Position numbers and translations under genes: made by a program. The notes beneath the pieces are model-generated. The model did no database searches. It was not told the DNA's origin and saw only the letters and a program-made list of their open reading frames with translations. Positions 44,114 to 53,451 of a stretch of DNA of 64,000 nt are shown piece by piece; position 1 is the stretch's first letter, and each line of letters starts with the position of its first letter. Source of the stretch: Balneola sp. EhC07 (GTDB lineage Bacteria; Bacteroidota; Rhodothermia; Balneolales; Balneolaceae); NCBI RefSeq assembly GCF_001650905.1, contig NZ_LXYG01000001.1, forward strand, positions 1-64,000, given 5' to 3'.

Positions 44114-45154
44114 TTAATTGATGCGAGATTCCAGAAAGGGAATTATATCAAACTGAACAAGCTCAAATACCGGAGTTTTATAACTTCTTCTGCGATCAGT
44201 AGTTGCAGTTGAAGAAGTGATCACAACTACCGTTTCAAGTTCGGGAATTATAAATATATATTGTCCACCGCTTCCCCAGGCAAAGAAAGTCTTGTAACCT
44301 CCAATTGATTGGTTCCACCATTGGTAACCATATCCATATGGATTGTAGTTACTGTAGGTATATGTACCGAATGACTCACTAACCCAATCTTTTGAGACTA
44401 GTTGTTCGTCACCATATCTTCCATTATCGAGCATTAATTGACCGATCTTGACCAGATCAGCAGGTTTTAAAGCAAGGTTATTACCACCCATATAATTTCC
44501 CTGTGGATCTTTATCCCAACCGCCCACACGAATGTTCATTGGACCGAACAAGTATTTTTCAGCAAAAGCTTTTGTAGATATTCCGCTCGCTTTTGTAATA
44601 ATGACAGACAACAGATGAGAAGTCCCGGTACTATATACCATTCTTCCGTCTATTTGAGATACGAAATCCTGATCCAGAGCATATTTAACCCAATTATCAC
44701 TAATTACCCAAGCTCCGTAGTTACCCGAGCTGGTTGACCTCAAACCTGTTTGCATAGTGAGTAAATTGCGGATGGTAATAGATTCTTTAAGGGAATCCGG
44801 GTTTTCTTCGAAATACTCAGGGAAATACGTTTTTATAGGTTCTTCGATGGAAGGGATAAATCCTTTTTCAATGGCAATTCCGGTTAGTAAACCAATAATG
44901 CTTTTTGAAGCAGACTTAATATTAAAAGGATGGCTTAGATTCCTCCCATCAAAGGATTTTTCTGCTAGTCTTGTACCCTTTTGTTGAATTATAAGGGTGC
45001 GAACCCGTTCAATTTGATCGGCTTTTTGGAAAATGGCATTCAGATCAGATCTTTCTACAGACTGACTTTTCAGTTCCGTATTCACGAAAAAGCAGAACCC
45101 CAAAAGGAGAATGTTTATTTGTAAATAAAATTTAGTTCTCAGAATTTTTTTCAT
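44114..45154 (-). CDS. Serine hydrolase, class C beta-lactamase/DD-peptidase fold
   Basis: About 346 residues. The ATG at 45154 is preferred over an upstream start because a signal peptide begins there (MKKILRTKFYLQINILLLGFCFF). The active Ser-Lys pair is in SASKSIIGLLTG, the Tyr motif is MVYSTGTSH, and the KTG-like element is FFAWGSGGQ. Members cleave or transfer D-amino acid peptides, esters or lactams, and most are not antibiotic-resistance enzymes. It overlaps the preceding small gene by 23 bases and closes the second ATPase's gene group. Confidence 0.85.
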   Translation of the reverse strand: MKKILRTKFYLQINILLLGFCFFVNTELKSQSVERSDLNAIFQKADQIERVRTLIIQQKGTRLAEKSFDGRNLSHPFNIKSASKSIIGLLTGIAIEKGFIPSIEEPIKTYFPEYFEENPDSLKESITIRNLLTMQTGLRSTSSGNYGAWVISDNWVKYALDQDFVSQIDGRMVYSTGTSHLLSVIITKASGISTKAFAEKYLFGPMNIRVGGWDKDPQGNYMGGNNLALKPADLVKIGQLMLDNGRYGDEQLVSKDWVSESFGTYTYSNYNPYGYGYQWWNQSIGGYKTFFAWGSGGQYIFIIPELETVVVITSSTATTDRRRSYKTPVFELVQFDIIPFLESRIN

Positions 45155-45404
45155 TGAATCGAAATGTAATCGGTATGCTATGTTCTTGCGGAGCACCAAT
45201 ATGATATAATTCCCATTGAGAATCATAATTTTGGATTCGGTCTCTCAGAATATTTACCAGATCTTCAGAACTGCCATTATCAGAATCCCAGTTGAATGTT
45301 TCAACCCGAAATTTAAGACTCCTTTGTTCTCCATTCACGTGAATATCAAGGTTAGCAACTTTTTCAACATTTGGGATCGTGAATTGAACTCTTACGTTTT
45401 GCAT
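45132..45404 (-). CDS. Small hypothetical protein in transport operon
   Basis: About 90 residues, not recognised. The ATG at 45404 is chosen over 45410 because AGGAGG lies seven bases upstream of it and only one base upstream of the other. No signal peptide or membrane helix is visible; the chain (VRVQFTIPNVEKVANLDIHV, SLKFRVETFNW) is predicted to form a small beta-rich domain. It begins just past the ATPase stop and ends inside the serine hydrolase gene, so it is translated as part of the operon. It could be a cytoplasmic partner of the second ATPase. Confidence 0.7.
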   Translation of the reverse strand: MQNVRVQFTIPNVEKVANLDIHVNGEQRSLKFRVETFNWDSDNGSSEDLVNILRDRIQNYDSQWELYHIGAPQEHSIPITFRFNEKNSEN

Positions 45405-45406
45405 GA

Positions 45407-46093
45407 TCATTCCTCCTCATAGGGATTGTTTTCGGTGACAGCACCATCCTGAAGATTGATGATCCGATCTCCATAGGATGCCATTTCATCAGAATGAGTT
45501 ACCTGAATAATAGTAACTCCGTCTTCTTTGTTTAATTTCTTAAAGGTTTCCATGATCTCTTTGCTTTGATCTGAATGCAGATTACCGGTTGGTTCGTCAG
45601 CTAAGATGAGTTTAGGGCTTCCGATCAAAGCTCGTGCTACTCCAACCAGTTGTTGTTGCCCACCGGAGAGCTGATTAGGAAACAGATCTTTTTTTGCGAC
45701 AATATTAAAACGATCCAGCATATCCGCGACCATACTTTTGCGCTGACTTCCTTTTACTTTTCGATAGAGGAGGGGCATTTCAATATTTTCATAAACAGTA
45801 AGCTCGTCAATCAAATGATACGCCTGAAAAACAAAACCTATATAAGATCTGTGATACTCTGATTTCTGCTTTTCATTCAGTCCATGAACAGGTTCATCCA
45901 AAAAATAATACTCACCTTCATTGGCATCATCCAGAAAACCAATAATATTAAGCAATGTGGATTTTCCGGCGCCACTGGGACCCATGATACTTATAAAATC
46001 ACCTTCAGCGATATCCAGATCAATTCCTTTAAGGATGAAGTTTCGCTGAAGTCGTTTGTCGATGTATCGGTCTATGTTTCTGAGTTTGATCAT
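45407..46093 (-). CDS. ABC ATPase, MacB/LolD type, with altered D-loop
   Basis: 228 residues. Walker A GPSGAGKSTLLN, Q-loop GFVFQAYHL, signature LSGGQQQLVGVARA, Walker [11 protein letters not shown] and H-loop VTHSDEM are all present. Two positions differ from the first ATPase of the operon (60779) and from the family norm: LV replaces RV after the signature, and the D-loop reads NLHSDQ in place of NLDSDH. The D-loop Asp normally couples the two nucleotide sites. It starts seven bases past the sixth permease and probably energises it or a subset of the permeases. Confidence 0.92.
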   Translation of the reverse strand: MIKLRNIDRYIDKRLQRNFILKGIDLDIAEGDFISIMGPSGAGKSTLLNIIGFLDDANEGEYYFLDEPVHGLNEKQKSEYHRSYIGFVFQAYHLIDELTVYENIEMPLLYRKVKGSQRKSMVADMLDRFNIVAKKDLFPNQLSGGQQQLVGVARALIGSPKLILADEPTGNLHSDQSKEIMETFKKLNKEDGVTIIQVTHSDEMASYGDRIINLQDGAVTENNPYEEE

Positions 46094-46100
46094 AAATTAT

Positions 46101-48563
46101 TTATTCATTTCTAAGATTTTCTACGGGATTTTGGAGCGCTGCTTTTACCGATTGCCAGCTTACAGTTGTTAAGGCTATTAAAAGAACTGTTAATCCACCG
46201 TATAAAAAGGGAAGAGCATCAAGGTCAATTTTGTAACTAAAACCGGTAAGCCATTGATTACTCAAGTACCAAGCAACTGGTGCAGAAATTGCAAATCCAC
46301 AAATAACCAATAGAACAAAATCTTTGGAAATCAGAACCAGAATATTCTTAATAGAGGCTCCGAAAACTTTTCGGATTCCAATTTCCTTAATCCGTCTTTG
46401 TGCTACTAATGCAGACAAGCCGAAAAGCCCAAAACAAGCCAATAAGATAGAAGCCATAGATGATATTCGGATAATACGATTCCAACGAATCTCTTCATTA
46501 TACTGACGTTGAACCATATCATCCATAAAAGCCAAATTAAAGGCTTCTTGTTCTGCAATGGAATTCCAGAGTGATTTCAGATTAGAAACCGTTTCCGACA
46601 TTCTATCTGAAGAAAGACGAACGAGGATAGTACCGGGATTTTGGTCACCGGTTTCAATATGTTGAAGAACCATTGGCTGAAGTGGATCGTACAGACTTTT
46701 AAAATGATAGTTTTCGATAACCCCAATTATTTTTTTTCCGTCAAATGGTCCAACCCAGCCCTGATTTTCAGGTTTATCTTCAAGGATTTGCCCAATCGGA
46801 TTATCCCAACCCATAGCGTCAACAAAAGCCTGATTAACAATTATCTCATCAGAAGGAAAGGTATTAGCTTGTTTTGAAAAATTTACTCCGGTCAGTAATT
46901 CGATATCCATTGTTTGAAGATACTGAGCATCAACAGCCTCAGAAGGGATTCCGTCTCCAAGTTGTGTAAGTGTTGTGGATGACATCATTTGTGCCATACC
47001 AATATCAACTATTCCATATTCAGAAAAATCTCGGTATTCTCCGGCGGTTACTGAGGTTGAAAGTACACCCGGAATTCTTTCTGCTTCAGTAGAATAAAGT
47101 TGTCCGATTTTCAACGCATTTTGGAGCTCAGAATTAATTTCTACAGCAACTACATTTTCAGGATTAAAGCCCAGATCTTTATTCAGGATAAAATTGATCT
47201 GACCTTGCATCACATAAGTGCCTATCATAAGGGTTATTGCAAGCCCGAATTGAACGACTATAAGTCCTTTGATCAGCATTGGGATTTTTTGTGCAGATCT
47301 GTCATCTGAAAAAAGAGAGGTGGCATTTTTTCCTGAGATCTTTACAGCAGGATACAAGCTAGTGATAAGAGTCAAAATTATTAAAAGCCCAAGCACTGAT
47401 ATCCACAGAACTGGGTCAGAAATAAGGCTGAGGTCAAGTTCTTTTTGAAACAAAACATCGGAAAAAGGAGCTAATAATTCAGCTAAAACTATTCCAAGGA
47501 TAATTGCAAAAGAACAGGTTATAAAAACTTCTCCGATAATTTGAAATTTAATTTGATGTCTGATGGCTCCTACAGTTTTTCGAATACCGATCTCGTGATA
47601 TCGGGAAGTGTATCGACTTAAAGTAAGTGACATGAAATTGATTCCTGCAATCAAGAGAATGACGAGAGCAATACTCCCAAGAATGAGTGAGTATGTTTTG
47701 TTCGAGCTTTGTGTAACCCCGGAACGATAGTTTTCATTAAAATACACTTGTGATAAAGGCTGTAGTGCATATTTAATCTGATTTCGTTCAACCCAACTAT
47801 TTCCATAATGGCGTTCCAGAAATGCCGGAAACTTAGCTTCGAGATCTTTTTTAGTAGCATCTTCTTTTAATGTGATCCAGGTTTCCAAAAAACCGATATA
47901 CCAACTTTCTCTTAAGGTTTTTTGTTCTTTTGCTGGAGCACTACTTATTTGATTTTCAAAAGGAAGTAAAAAATTAAATTGAATGCTTGAATTAGCAGGA
48001 ACATCTTTTGCGATTCCTGCAACCATAAAATCCTTGGGTTCGTCTCTCAAACGGATTGTCATTAATTCACCAACTGCGTTTGTTTTTCCGAAGTACTTAT
48101 TTGCAGCTGATTCCGTGATCACAATATTGTCGACATTGCTAAGAGCAGTTTTTGAATCTCCATAGATCAGCGGAAATGTAAATTCAGAAAGGAACTCAGG
48201 GTCTGCAAGCTTTATGGGTTCTAATATATATTTTCCATCTTTTAAGAACTGGGCACTTCCTCCGGAGATATTAATAAGAGTTTTAATTTCCGGGAATTCT
48301 TCTTCCAAAGCTATGGATTGAGGGTAGGGATGGACTGTGTTATGTCTAATCTCATTATTTCTGGAATTAACCGTCTGTTCCGTAAGTCGATAAATAGAAT
48401 CATTATTAGTATGAAAATTATCATAAGACCATTCAAAACGCACATACATGATAAGGATGATACAACAACAAAGACCGATAGCGAGTCCCGATAAACTAAT
48501 AAATGAATCTATCTTGTATTTCTTAAGATTACGCAGTGCAATTTTGAGATAGTTCCTAAACAT
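46101..48563 (-). CDS. MacB/FtsX-type permease 6 of array
   Basis: 820 residues, double FtsX type. The start reads MFRNYLKIALRNLKKYKID, with a Cys pair in the first helix (LAIGLCCCIILIMYV). Two EIGIRK motifs (YHEIGIRKTVGAIRH; IKEIGIRKVFGAS) mark the cytoplasmic turns that contact the ATPase. The ending is NPVENLRNE, unlike the NPVKSLKSE of neighbours, and the periplasmic domains diverge most here. It is seven bases from the second ATPase, so the two may form a dedicated pair. Confidence 0.92.
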   Translation of the reverse strand: MFRNYLKIALRNLKKYKIDSFISLSGLAIGLCCCIILIMYVRFEWSYDNFHTNNDSIYRLTEQTVNSRNNEIRHNTVHPYPQSIALEEEFPEIKTLINISGGSAQFLKDGKYILEPIKLADPEFLSEFTFPLIYGDSKTALSNVDNIVITESAANKYFGKTNAVGELMTIRLRDEPKDFMVAGIAKDVPANSSIQFNFLLPFENQISSAPAKEQKTLRESWYIGFLETWITLKEDATKKDLEAKFPAFLERHYGNSWVERNQIKYALQPLSQVYFNENYRSGVTQSSNKTYSLILGSIALVILLIAGINFMSLTLSRYTSRYHEIGIRKTVGAIRHQIKFQIIGEVFITCSFAIILGIVLAELLAPFSDVLFQKELDLSLISDPVLWISVLGLLIILTLITSLYPAVKISGKNATSLFSDDRSAQKIPMLIKGLIVVQFGLAITLMIGTYVMQGQINFILNKDLGFNPENVVAVEINSELQNALKIGQLYSTEAERIPGVLSTSVTAGEYRDFSEYGIVDIGMAQMMSSTTLTQLGDGIPSEAVDAQYLQTMDIELLTGVNFSKQANTFPSDEIIVNQAFVDAMGWDNPIGQILEDKPENQGWVGPFDGKKIIGVIENYHFKSLYDPLQPMVLQHIETGDQNPGTILVRLSSDRMSETVSNLKSLWNSIAEQEAFNLAFMDDMVQRQYNEEIRWNRIIRISSMASILLACFGLFGLSALVAQRRIKEIGIRKVFGASIKNILVLISKDFVLLVICGFAISAPVAWYLSNQWLTGFSYKIDLDALPFLYGGLTVLLIALTTVSWQSVKAALQNPVENLRNE

Positions 48564-48574
48564 AGTGTTATTCT

Positions 48575-50989
48575 TTATTCACTTTTTAATGACTTAACCG
48601 GGTCCATTAATGCCGCTTTTACTGTTTGAAAACTTATGGTAGCCCATGCAACAAAAAGAACTGTTAAAGAGCTGAACAGGAACAGCCAGATACTGACATC
48701 AATTCGTTCGGCAAAATTATTCAACCATTTTGAGGTGGCAAAGTATGCTACCGGAAACCCGATACATAAAGAGATGAAAACCAAAACTGTAAATTCTTTA
48801 CCCAATAAACGGACAATATCCGTGACCTTTGCTCCTAGTACTTTTCTAATTCCAATTTCTTTAAATCGTTGTTCAGTACTATAAGATGCCAGCCCGAATA
48901 ATCCTAAGCAGGCAATGAACACTGCCAGTACGGCAAAAATGTTGAAAATATTACTCAGTCTGGTTTCAGAGCGGTAAAGTGCGTCAAAGGTATCATCTAA
49001 AAAAGCGTATTCCATCGGTCTTTCCGGATTGAAAGCAGCCCATTTCGACTCCAGATCCGAGATAACAGATTGCAGATCATTAGTTGAAAGCTTCAGAGCC
49101 AGATAATCATGATAATAAGTTCCCTTTAGTACATGAATAATTACAGGGTCGATGGATGTATGAAGGGAGTTGTATTGGAAGTCGTCAACTACTCCAATTA
49201 CTTGACCTTTTTTAGAAACTTGATCTGCCAGCCAGTATTTTAAAGTAAGTTCTTCTCCTACCGGGTTTTCCCAATTGAATTTATTCGCAGCCGTTTTATT
49301 GATGATGAATGCTGAAGCTTCATCCGTTCCATATTCTTCTGAGAAATTTCTTCCTTGTTGCACATCTATTCCCAATGTGTTCAAATAGCCGAAATCAACC
49401 GTCAGTGTTTGTAAAATAGAAGAGTCTGCTCGATTGCTTTCAGGAATAACTGTAAACCCATGAATACCGGAAGCTATTCCCGGAACTCCTGAAGCGGCTG
49501 AAACACTCTTAACTCCTGGAACAGTCAATAATTCTTGTTTTAAAGAATTTGCATTGATCTGATCGGAAGTTTCGCGCATCTGAATCATGAGAACTTCTTC
49601 CTTATCAAAGCCAAGCTTAGAGTTTTTTAAAAAATCCAGTTGTTGTGTTACTATAACCGTTCCAAAGATCAAACCTGTTGATATGAAAAACTGAAAAACG
49701 ACCAATCCACGTCTAAAAAAGATACTGGAAAAGCTTTGTCGGGCTTTCTCTCCTTTTAAACTTTGTATTGGCCGAAATGATGACAGATAGAAGGCGGGGT
49801 AACTTCCGGAAATTGTTCCCACAACCAAGATCAGTCCAATAAATACAACAATAGGTTCCCAACTACTGAATAGAGAAAACTCAATGGATTTTTCTGCAAT
49901 AATATTAAAGTAGGGAAGTACAGCTTCAACAATGAATACCGCTATAGCCAAGCTAAGCGTCGTCATCAATAAAGACTCGCTTAAAAACTGTCTGATAAGT
50001 TGGCTTTTTTCAGCTCCAAGGGTTTTGCGCATACCAACTTCTTTTATTCTTTTCATAGAGCTGGCGGTAGCAAGATTCATAAAATTGATACAAGCAATGA
50101 TCAAGATAAAACCGGAAATAGCTAAGAATATATAGATGTATGTTATATCGAAGTTTGAAGAAAGTTCATTCTGAAGATTGGATCTCAGGTGAATATCAGA
50201 CAAAGGTTGAAGTGAAAAGGCATTCATATAGCTATTGTCTTCCCCATAATACAGAGATGAAAATTCAGGGAGATATGATTCAATTTTATCTGCTGTATTT
50301 GGATCAGAAATCTGTGCGTACGTATACATTGGAGGGTAATACTTTACATTGTACTCCCAAGGTCTTAACGATTTTAAGCTCTCATACGATATCACATAAT
50401 CAAAATTGATGTGCGAGTTAGAGGGTGAATCTTCCACTACTCCTGTTATCTCAAAGTCGAAAACATTTCTGGTATCTTTGAAACTGAGTGTTTTTCCGAC
50501 AGGGTTTTCATTTCCAAAAAACTTGGTAGCCACGGATGAAGTTATCACCATTGTTAACGGCTGATCAAGGGCGCTTTTTTCATCGCCTAGCAACATTTTA
50601 AACGAAAACATTTCCAAAAAGGAGGAGTCAGCTAAAATGATCTTATCTTCCTGAAATTTCTTGTTATTCGGTCCGGTCACCAGTCCTGCGACAGGGTATA
50701 GGTGAGTGATATTTTCAATTTCCGGGAAGGAGTTTTTCAATGATGGTGCTAATGCAGAAAAAGTACTGGCATATGTTTCTTCTTTTCCTTCAACTTCCAT
50801 GGTTTCTACAACACGATAAAGTTCATTGTAGTTATCATGGAACTTATCATAAGAAAGCTCATTAGTCACATATAGTGTAATTATTATACAACACGCCAAG
50901 CCTACTGATAAGCCTAAAACGTTTAGCACAGCGTAAGATTTATTACGGACTAAGTTTCTCCAGGCAATTTTGAAGTAATTTCTAAGCAT
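48575..50989 (-). CDS. MacB/FtsX-type permease 5 of array
   Basis: 804 residues. It opens MLRNYFKIAWRNLVRNKSY, carries EVGMRKTLGAEKSQ and EIGIRKVLGAK at the two ATPase-contact turns and ends DPVKSLKSE. The two periplasmic domains carry the family's VTGVVEDSPSNSHINFDY and VIGVVDDFQYNSL elements. Eleven bases separate it from permease 6. Such proteins take up substrates from the periplasm or inner membrane leaflet and push them toward an adaptor and outer-membrane channel; they do not pump across the inner membrane themselves (known for MacB). Confidence 0.93.
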   Translation of the reverse strand: MLRNYFKIAWRNLVRNKSYAVLNVLGLSVGLACCIIITLYVTNELSYDKFHDNYNELYRVVETMEVEGKEETYASTFSALAPSLKNSFPEIENITHLYPVAGLVTGPNNKKFQEDKIILADSSFLEMFSFKMLLGDEKSALDQPLTMVITSSVATKFFGNENPVGKTLSFKDTRNVFDFEITGVVEDSPSNSHINFDYVISYESLKSLRPWEYNVKYYPPMYTYAQISDPNTADKIESYLPEFSSLYYGEDNSYMNAFSLQPLSDIHLRSNLQNELSSNFDITYIYIFLAISGFILIIACINFMNLATASSMKRIKEVGMRKTLGAEKSQLIRQFLSESLLMTTLSLAIAVFIVEAVLPYFNIIAEKSIEFSLFSSWEPIVVFIGLILVVGTISGSYPAFYLSSFRPIQSLKGEKARQSFSSIFFRRGLVVFQFFISTGLIFGTVIVTQQLDFLKNSKLGFDKEEVLMIQMRETSDQINANSLKQELLTVPGVKSVSAASGVPGIASGIHGFTVIPESNRADSSILQTLTVDFGYLNTLGIDVQQGRNFSEEYGTDEASAFIINKTAANKFNWENPVGEELTLKYWLADQVSKKGQVIGVVDDFQYNSLHTSIDPVIIHVLKGTYYHDYLALKLSTNDLQSVISDLESKWAAFNPERPMEYAFLDDTFDALYRSETRLSNIFNIFAVLAVFIACLGLFGLASYSTEQRFKEIGIRKVLGAKVTDIVRLLGKEFTVLVFISLCIGFPVAYFATSKWLNNFAERIDVSIWLFLFSSLTVLFVAWATISFQTVKAALMDPVKSLKSE

Positions 50990-51001
50990 GGTGATACCTC
51001 T

Positions 51002-53443
51002 CTATTCGCTTTTTAATGATTTAACCGGGTTTGTCAGAGCTGCTTTTATGGATTGCCAGCTAACTGTAATAGATGCAATCAGGATGATTCCAATTCCTGA
51101 GATAAGGAATACATCAAATCCGATATTGGTCTTGTAAGTAAATTCCTTGAGCCATTGCTGCATAATGAAGTAACCAACCGGAGCTGCAATTAAGAAACTG
51201 ATCAGTATCAATTTGAGGAAGTCTTTTGAAACCAAAGAAACTATACCCGATACGCTGGCTCCCAGAACTTTTCGTATGCCAATTTCTTTAGTTCTTTGTT
51301 CAGCACTGTAAGCCGATAGTCCGAACAGACCAAGACAGGCTATAATTATTATCAAGACCGAAAAAGCAAAAACCAGATTACTCACTCTGTTTTCCGTTCG
51401 GTACATCCGATCAAAGCGCTCGTCCAGAAAAGAATAATTGAACGGTTGACCGGGAGCCATCTCTTTCCAGGAATTTTCAAGTTTGGCTAGTGCGGTTCCT
51501 GCATCCTGAGAGTCAATTTTAAAGATAACATTTCCTCTACTGTTACCTTTGAAAAGGCCAAGAGGAGCAATATTTTCCTTAAGCGATCTGAAATGAAAGT
51601 TCTTAACAATTCCAATTACTGTAAACTCGAGTAAGTTTTCGGTGTCAAAACTTCCATCAGGTCTTTGAGTGAAAGTTGTAATGACTTCACCTAAAGGCTC
51701 TTCAAACCCGAAGCGATTGGCAAGAGCTTCGTTCAGGATCACTGTGTTTTCATCAGCTCCTCGGTCTTCAGAGAAATTTCGTCCTTCAATGATCTCCATT
51801 CCTAAAGTAGGGATATAATCAGTGTCTACACGCCACACTTGAGACGAAGAAGTATTTCCCTGAACAGGATCGTCCCCTTTAGGCCAAAAGGTTTGATCGT
51901 TCATTGAAAAACCACTGACCGGTAAATAGCTTGAAATGGTAGCATTTTTGAATTCGGGCTCTTTCAGTAATTCTTCTTTATACACATTCAAATTGGTGTC
52001 CAGTGTATATGCATCGTGGATAATTACAGTTTGTTCTTTCTGAAATCCTAACGATTGATTTTGGATAAAGTCTAACTGCTTATTAATTACCAGTAATCCA
52101 ATAATTACAACCAAAGAAACACTAAATTGAAATACAACCAACAGACTTCTGAATCTGCTTGTACCTTTATCTAATACACCTTTTAAAACTTTTATAGGTT
52201 GAAATCCTGATAACATAACAGCGGGGTAGCTTCCGGATAATAATCCCGTTAGCAAAACAATTCCTGCAATTGAAAGAATCAAATTAGTGTTTGAAAAGTA
52301 GTTAGATATAAGGTTGGTTCCTGAGAGATTGCTAAAGAAGGGCAGAGTAAGTTCCACTATCAACAGAGCAATCAGAAAAGAAAACAAGCAAAGAAGTATA
52401 GACTCAGTAAAGAATTGAGTAACCAGTTGTTTTCTAACCGATCCAAGTGTTTTACGAATTCCAACTTCTTTAGCTCTTTTTACTGAACGTGCCGTTGATA
52501 AATTCATGAAGTTGATACAGGCGAGTATCAGGATAAACCCGGCCAGGCCTGAAAAGAGGAAAACGTATTTTATGTTTCCATTTGGCTCAAATTCTGCAAC
52601 TAGATCTGAGTATAAATGAATATCAGTAAGGGGTTGCAGTTCATATTCAATACTGTTCCCAGCTTCCTGAAAATCTTCAAGAGTATTTCCGGTAAACTGA
52701 ATAAGCTGAGGTTCTATATAAGTTTTTTTGATGCTTTTAAAATTCTCTTCAAAAGCATTTAAGTCGGTTCCTTCTTTAAGCAGTAAATAAGTTCTGAAGT
52801 TATTGCTAATCCAGACGCCGTTATTTGCCTCATCTGCATTAGTTTCCATGGAAAGAAGAAACTCGAAATTGAAATGAGAAGTCTCAGGCATATCTTCATA
52901 CACTGCAGTGATCTCAAATGTTTGATCATCATCCAGCAGAAGGGTTTTACCAACAACATATTCCGTTCCAAAATACTTTAAAGCTTTTGATCTGGATAAG
53001 GCTAATGTGTAGGGTTCTAATAATGCAGTTTCAGCATTGCCATGAATTACCGGAATTGTGAATACATTAAAGACGGATGGATCACTGAATATGATATCGC
53101 TTTCTTTGATATTTATGTCACCGGAGCGTACAAGGAATTCTCCTCTGGGACGAAAACGCACCATATCCTCTACTTCTGTGTAGTCGTTTCTCAGAGTTGG
53201 TCCCATGGGAGCTGAAGTAGTAGCTAACTCTAAATAACTACCTGAAAAATCAATAAAGGAGGCCACACGAGCTATCCTGTCCGCTTTTTTGTGATGCTTG
53301 TCGTAGCTTAATTCGTTGTTAACATACAAAAGAATAATGATACAGCTGGCTAAACCAAATGCCAGTCCTACTATATTTATGAACGAGTAGCTCTTATTAT
53401 TCCAAAGGTTTCTAAGTGTGATCTTCAGGTAATTTCTAAACAT
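51002..53443 (-). CDS. MacB/FtsX-type permease 4 of array
   Basis: 813 residues. It opens MFRNYLKITLRNLWNNKSY and shows the motifs EVGIRKTLGSVRKQ and EIGIRKVLGAS. The second periplasmic domain contains an insert (TTFTQRPDGSFDTENLLEF) absent from permeases 1-3, which is a candidate specificity loop. The ending NPVKSLKSE is shared with permeases 1-3. Twelve bases lie before permease 5. Predicted topology: four helices per half. Confidence 0.92.
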   Translation of the reverse strand: MFRNYLKITLRNLWNNKSYSFINIVGLAFGLASCIIILLYVNNELSYDKHHKKADRIARVASFIDFSGSYLELATTSAPMGPTLRNDYTEVEDMVRFRPRGEFLVRSGDINIKESDIIFSDPSVFNVFTIPVIHGNAETALLEPYTLALSRSKALKYFGTEYVVGKTLLLDDDQTFEITAVYEDMPETSHFNFEFLLSMETNADEANNGVWISNNFRTYLLLKEGTDLNAFEENFKSIKKTYIEPQLIQFTGNTLEDFQEAGNSIEYELQPLTDIHLYSDLVAEFEPNGNIKYVFLFSGLAGFILILACINFMNLSTARSVKRAKEVGIRKTLGSVRKQLVTQFFTESILLCLFSFLIALLIVELTLPFFSNLSGTNLISNYFSNTNLILSIAGIVLLTGLLSGSYPAVMLSGFQPIKVLKGVLDKGTSRFRSLLVVFQFSVSLVVIIGLLVINKQLDFIQNQSLGFQKEQTVIIHDAYTLDTNLNVYKEELLKEPEFKNATISSYLPVSGFSMNDQTFWPKGDDPVQGNTSSSQVWRVDTDYIPTLGMEIIEGRNFSEDRGADENTVILNEALANRFGFEEPLGEVITTFTQRPDGSFDTENLLEFTVIGIVKNFHFRSLKENIAPLGLFKGNSRGNVIFKIDSQDAGTALAKLENSWKEMAPGQPFNYSFLDERFDRMYRTENRVSNLVFAFSVLIIIIACLGLFGLSAYSAEQRTKEIGIRKVLGASVSGIVSLVSKDFLKLILISFLIAAPVGYFIMQQWLKEFTYKTNIGFDVFLISGIGIILIASITVSWQSIKAALTNPVKSLKSE

Positions 53444-53451
53444 AATGATTC

